Below the pieces are notes generated by a model. The model saw only the letters and a list, made by a program, of their open reading frames with translations. It was not told where the DNA came from and searched no databases. Position numbers and translations under genes: made by a program. 43,177 bases of DNA. Origin: SIG565 sp045646145. GTDB taxonomy: Bacteria; Bacillota; Clostridia; Oscillospirales; Acutalibacteraceae. How positions within the stretch are numbered: position 1 is the stretch's first letter; each line of letters starts with the position of its first letter. The DNA lies in contig JAZRKE010000003.1 in assembly GCA_045646145.1 (NCBI GenBank), forward strand, positions 1 to 43,177, read 5' to 3'. Shown piece by piece: positions 40,219-43,177 of the stretch.

Positions 40219-40728
40219 TTAAATTTCGGAAAATAGCGTTACTGCCATATTTTTCGGCACCGAAGCCTTTATAGCGCCGAGCATTTTTTCATTAAGCGAC
40301 AGTACAATAAAAACCTTTTTGCTCTGCTTTTTAACAAGCAGGAAATAGGCATCGTCGGTGTTGCCGCAGATATACTTTTCCATCGCATCGGTAACGGGCG
40401 GATTTTTCTGAGTATATCTGCCAATTCTCTGAATATCGGTACACTCGAAGCTTATAACTCTTTTTCTTGAATTTTTACCGATTATACAGTCTACATCCAC
40501 CGTACCGTTGGTGATAATGTATTCATATTCCTTGTAGAAAAAGCCGAGCAGTTTCCACTCGCCGTATCCCACAGCCACAATACCGACGATTAAAATCGGA
40601 TATGGGCCCGATAACCAGAAAAGTGCTATGCAAATACCTACCGATATAATAAGCGACAAAACTAATACCAGATTTGAGAGCGCCGAACGCTTTATTTTTA
40701 CAAGTTGTTCAAAAAATACATCCATCAT
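40219..40728 (-). CDS. Membrane protein with PH-like C-terminal domain
   Basis: 169 residues. Two hydrophobic segments (about 20-40 and 43-60) are followed by a basic beta-rich domain beginning YEYIITNGTVDVDCIIGKNSRKRV, resembling bPH/DUF6106-type small membrane proteins of Clostridia; the family name is a guess. ATG 40728 and the next ATG are both near AGGAG. Own promoter upstream. No function assigned. Confidence 0.75.
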   Translation of the reverse strand: MMDVFFEQLVKIKRSALSNLVLVLSLIISVGICIALFWLSGPYPILIVGIVAVGYGEWKLLGFFYKEYEYIITNGTVDVDCIIGKNSRKRVISFECTDIQRIGRYTQKNPPVTDAMEKYICGNTDDAYFLLVKKQSKKVFIVLSLNEKMLGAIKASVPKNMAVTLFSEI

Positions 40729-40751
40729 TTTTTCTCCTGAATTTTTTTAAT

Positions 40752-40780
40752 ATTATACACCCTTTGGGCAGTCTTTACAA
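40752..40780 (-). promoter_or_regulatory. Promoter of the membrane/lipoprotein pair
   Basis: Minus strand TTGTAA (40780-40775), 17-bp spacer, TATAAT (40757-40752), right after the pepP-like gene; no terminator separates them. Confidence 0.75.
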
Positions 40781-40781
40781 G

Positions 40782-41834
40782 TTAAATAATTATTAATTCT
40801 TTTGGACTTTTGGTTAAATTTAATACACCATGTTTCTTAACAACCACCATATCCTCTATTCTCACACCGAATTTATTGGGAAGATATATTCCGGGCTCAA
40901 CGGTCAGCACCATATTTTCTTTTAATTTCTCGTTACACTTTGGGCTGAAATTCGGGTGTTCGTGGATATCAAGCCCTACACTGTGCCCAAGGGCATGTCC
41001 GAATGTACCCTCGTATCCGGCACCATCTATAATTTCACGCGCAGCTTTATCAATATCTGAACAGATTTTACCTGCCTTAATTTGATCAATTGCCGTTTTT
41101 TGTGCCTTTAAAACGGTTTCGTACACCCTTTTTTGCTCGTTGCTTACCTTGCCAACGGCTACAGTCCTTGTCATATCACTGCAATATCCGTTTATTACCG
41201 CGCCAAAATCCATTGTTATAAAATCACCGCTACACACCTTTTTATCGGTCGGCACACCGTGTGGCAGAGAGGAATTTTTCCCAGACACTGCAATCGTGCT
41301 GAAAGCGACACCCTCGCTACCCATTTTTCGCATAAAGAATTCAAGCTCCAGAGCTATTTCCTTCTCACGAACGCCCACCTTTAAAAATGATAAAATATGT
41401 GAAAATGCGGCATCGGTAATCCTTTGTGCCGCTATAATACTATCTATTTCAGATTCACTTTTAAGCATACGGCTCTTTCTTAAAGCATTGGATAATGCCG
41501 TGCTACTGCTTATCTGTATACCCATTGCCTTTCGATACGATTTTAATTGCGAAATTGATAGTTGGTCGGTTTCAATAAGTATTTTTTGGATTTTAAGGTT
41601 TTGAAGATATTCTTTTACATCGTCAAGTCGTGTAAAGAGGAGAACCTCCATATTTTTAACCGTGTTTTGCGCCGCCTCGAAATAACGCGAATCGGCAAAA
41701 AACACCGCTCGAGAATCGGTTAGAACAACTATACCATCGGATGCGTGGAATCCGCTTAAATATCTTCGGTTTGAGCTTGAAGTTATAAGAGCAGCGGTGC
41801 CCTGTTTTAAAATTTTAGTTATACTATTTAACAT
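40782..41834 (-). CDS. Xaa-Pro aminopeptidase/dipeptidase, M24B family
   Basis: 350-residue metallopeptidase cleaving X-Pro bonds. An N-terminal creatinase-like domain (ITSSSNRRYLSGFHASDG) is followed by the pita-bread catalytic domain with dinuclear metal ligands in ITMDFGAVINGYCSDMTRT (both Asp), GHSVGLDIHE (His), LTVEPGIY (Glu) and VRIEDMVVV (Glu). Length is typical. AGGTGAG precedes ATG 41834. Divergent from the dipeptidase gene. Confidence 0.95.
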   Translation of the reverse strand: MLNSITKILKQGTAALITSSSNRRYLSGFHASDGIVVLTDSRAVFFADSRYFEAAQNTVKNMEVLLFTRLDDVKEYLQNLKIQKILIETDQLSISQLKSYRKAMGIQISSSTALSNALRKSRMLKSESEIDSIIAAQRITDAAFSHILSFLKVGVREKEIALELEFFMRKMGSEGVAFSTIAVSGKNSSLPHGVPTDKKVCSGDFITMDFGAVINGYCSDMTRTVAVGKVSNEQKRVYETVLKAQKTAIDQIKAGKICSDIDKAAREIIDGAGYEGTFGHALGHSVGLDIHEHPNFSPKCNEKLKENMVLTVEPGIYLPNKFGVRIEDMVVVKKHGVLNLTKSPKELIII

Positions 41835-41900
41835 ATAAGTCTCACCTGCTTTTCATATAAATATATTAAACAATATTCTTTTAAAATTCAAGGTGTAATT

Positions 41901-42818
41901 ATGTATATTTTTGATTTGCACTGTGATACCCTACACAAATTTTATGAAAATCCCTGCTACAATTTTAAATCTAATAACGGACACATCTCTGAATGTGCTC
42001 TGCACCTTGGCGGATATTTAGCGCAGTGCTTTGCCATATTTTTGCCGCCCCAAATACCACGATGTTCACAATATTCATTTTTTCGGAATCAGTATACCTC
42101 ATTTTTGCGAATTTCCGTCGGAAATATAAAAGCAGCAAAAACTAAACGAGATATTCACTCTAACCTTAAAAAAGGTAAAATTTCCTCCGTTTTAACGGTC
42201 GAAAATGCAGATTTTTTAAATGGGGATTTCAAAAAGCTTAAAATTCTTGAAAATTTAGGGGTGAAGTTCTTAGGGCTTTGCTGGAATAACGAAAACTGTA
42301 TTGCCGTACCTAACAGTGCGGAACCTAAAAATGATGCTTTGCCACTTAAAAAATTTGGACTTGAGCTTATATACAGGCTTAATTCAAGTCCGATTATAAC
42401 CGATGTGTCCCACCTAAATTCGGGAGGCTTTGCCGATGTTGCCGCTATTTCGAATAAGCCGTTCGTCGCCTCTCACTCTGCTTGTAGGGCAATTTTTGAC
42501 CACCCGAGAAACCTTACTGATAATGAAATCAGGCTTATAGCAAATTCGGGAGGCATTGTAGGGCTTAATTTCTATTCGCGTTTTTTAAACGGCAGCGATA
42601 AAACCGAATTTTCCGATATTATCCGCCACTACAGGCATCTTATGAAGGTGGGAGGAGAGAGTGTTGCAGCTATCGGCACCGATTTTGACGGTATGGACTG
42701 CACTTTACCTGTAAAGACCGCCGCCGATATGCCATATCTTGCCGACAGTCTTATTAAGGAATTCGGCTTTTCGGTGGCTGAAAAAATCTGTTATAAAAAC
42801 GCCCTACGGCTATTTTAA
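41901..42818 (+). CDS. Membrane dipeptidase (M19 family)
   Basis: 305-residue zinc dipeptidase of the renal dipeptidase family, hydrolysing dipeptides including D-amino-acid ones. Metal ligands: DLHCDT near the N-terminus, TVENA (bridging Glu), ITDVSHLN and ASHSACRAI (His), and GTDFDGMD (Asp). No signal peptide, so cytoplasmic. AAGGTG lies 8 bases before ATG 41901. With the neighbouring proline peptidase it forms a small peptide-degradation locus. Confidence 0.94.
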   Translation: MYIFDLHCDTLHKFYENPCYNFKSNNGHISECALHLGGYLAQCFAIFLPPQIPRCSQYSFFRNQYTSFLRISVGNIKAAKTKRDIHSNLKKGKISSVLTVENADFLNGDFKKLKILENLGVKFLGLCWNNENCIAVPNSAEPKNDALPLKKFGLELIYRLNSSPIITDVSHLNSGGFADVAAISNKPFVASHSACRAIFDHPRNLTDNEIRLIANSGGIVGLNFYSRFLNGSDKTEFSDIIRHYRHLMKVGGESVAAIGTDFDGMDCTLPVKTAADMPYLADSLIKEFGFSVAEKICYKNALRLF

Positions 42819-43177
42819 AAATACAGTAGAATTTTGTCGAATGGTATGTTATGCTTCTGCTACAATAGGAACAAATGATTATTCAGCCTTGCCTGTTTCA
42901 TCAAATGAGTAAGGCAAGGCAGGAATAGCCGTCATACTTAAGGCAAGTTTACTGCTTAAAAACAAAGTTTTTAACTGCATTTTTTGTGGTATGATTTTTG
43001 TCATACCTTAAATTTGTGTAATTCATTTTAAACAAAAAGTCAGGACCTCCGGCTAAGCCGGAGGCTTGAATAGCCCTTCAAGGGCATTTTACAGACGAAA
43101 CCCCTAAAGGGGCGCCGAAAAGGTTTGCCGACTGCATTTCTTTTTCCGGCTACCCCTCAAGGGGTTTATTTTTATGC
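42819..43177 (+). other. Non-coding hairpin array at right edge, candidate structured RNA or IS end
   Basis: No gene is visible in this 359-bp stretch. It holds a loose inverted repeat CCTTGCCT/AGGCAAGG (about 42891-42920), then hairpins GGTATGA/TCATACC (42988-43007), CCTCCGGC/GCCGGAGG with TAA loop (43046-43064), GCCC/GGGC (43073-43085), CCCC/GGGG (43101-43112) and ACCCC/GGGGT (43152-43166). Short GC-rich hairpins in a row with AT-rich flanks recall the ends of IS200/IS605-type elements or the RNA that precedes IscB-type genes, from memory only. The coding part, if any, would lie beyond the window. Confidence 0.35.

Overview
The window is chromosomal DNA of an anaerobic, low-to-moderate GC Gram-positive bacterium, most likely a gut Clostridia (Oscillospirales/Ruminococcaceae-like). 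The evidence is strong GGAGG ribosome-binding sites, an oxygen-sensitive ribonucleotide reductase (NrdD/NrdG), a second glycyl-radical enzyme, an NfnAB-type oxidoreductase, a class B sortase, a four-Cys L33, and the Firmicutes gene orders rpmG-secE-nusG-rplK-rplA / rplJ-rplL and der-plsY-gpsA. Genus assignment is inference. Gene identities come from motifs and protein sequences read by eye; no database search was run.

Layout. 1-493: 3' end of dnaJ. 0.5-2.5 kb: two tandem SGNH hydrolases, one of them a lipoprotein. 2.6-6.7 kb: ribosomal protein/secE/nusG block on the minus strand with an L10-type leader and two consensus promoters. 6.8-9.4 kb: murA-walJ-rlmH operon (minus). 9.6-14.3 kb: plus-strand operon of an alpha/beta hydrolase, a membrane MurF-like ligase, D-Ala-D-Ala ligase and a CDF metal transporter. 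14.4-21.3 kb: minus-strand run nrdD, nrdG, two SGNH-fold proteins, a glycyl radical enzyme and its activase. 21.5-26.5 kb: DUF512 radical SAM protein, der, plsY, gpsA, sortase. 26.6-30.6 kb: yceD-rpmF, a small P-loop protein, pgi and a D,D-carboxypeptidase. 30.6-36.0 kb: secA-mnmA-LUD operon and apbE. 36.1-37.3 kb: a small AT-rich island with a 60-aa membrane peptide, a broken XRE gene, an intact XRE regulator and a divergent SLOG-type protein controlled by a triple palindrome. 37.4-42.8 kb: nfnB/nfnA, a lipoprotein, a membrane protein, a proline peptidase and a membrane dipeptidase. 42.8-43.2 kb: an array of compact hairpins cut by the window edge.

Most of the window is housekeeping: translation, secretion, cell-wall precursor synthesis, phospholipid synthesis, DNA precursor synthesis. 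The most unusual part is 14.4-18.5 kb. There a variant glycyl radical enzyme and its activase follow two adjacent paralogous SGNH-fold proteins. One has an intact Ser-Asp-His set; the other has lost all three residues (Ala, Asn, Leu), so it looks like an active hydrolase paired with a pseudoenzyme. Second-tier points are a MurF-like ligase whose uridine-binding domain seems replaced by membrane helices, a SecE with a four-helix extension, the operator-controlled SLOG/XRE pair, and a 111-bp perfectly conserved patch between the tandem SGNH genes at the left end.
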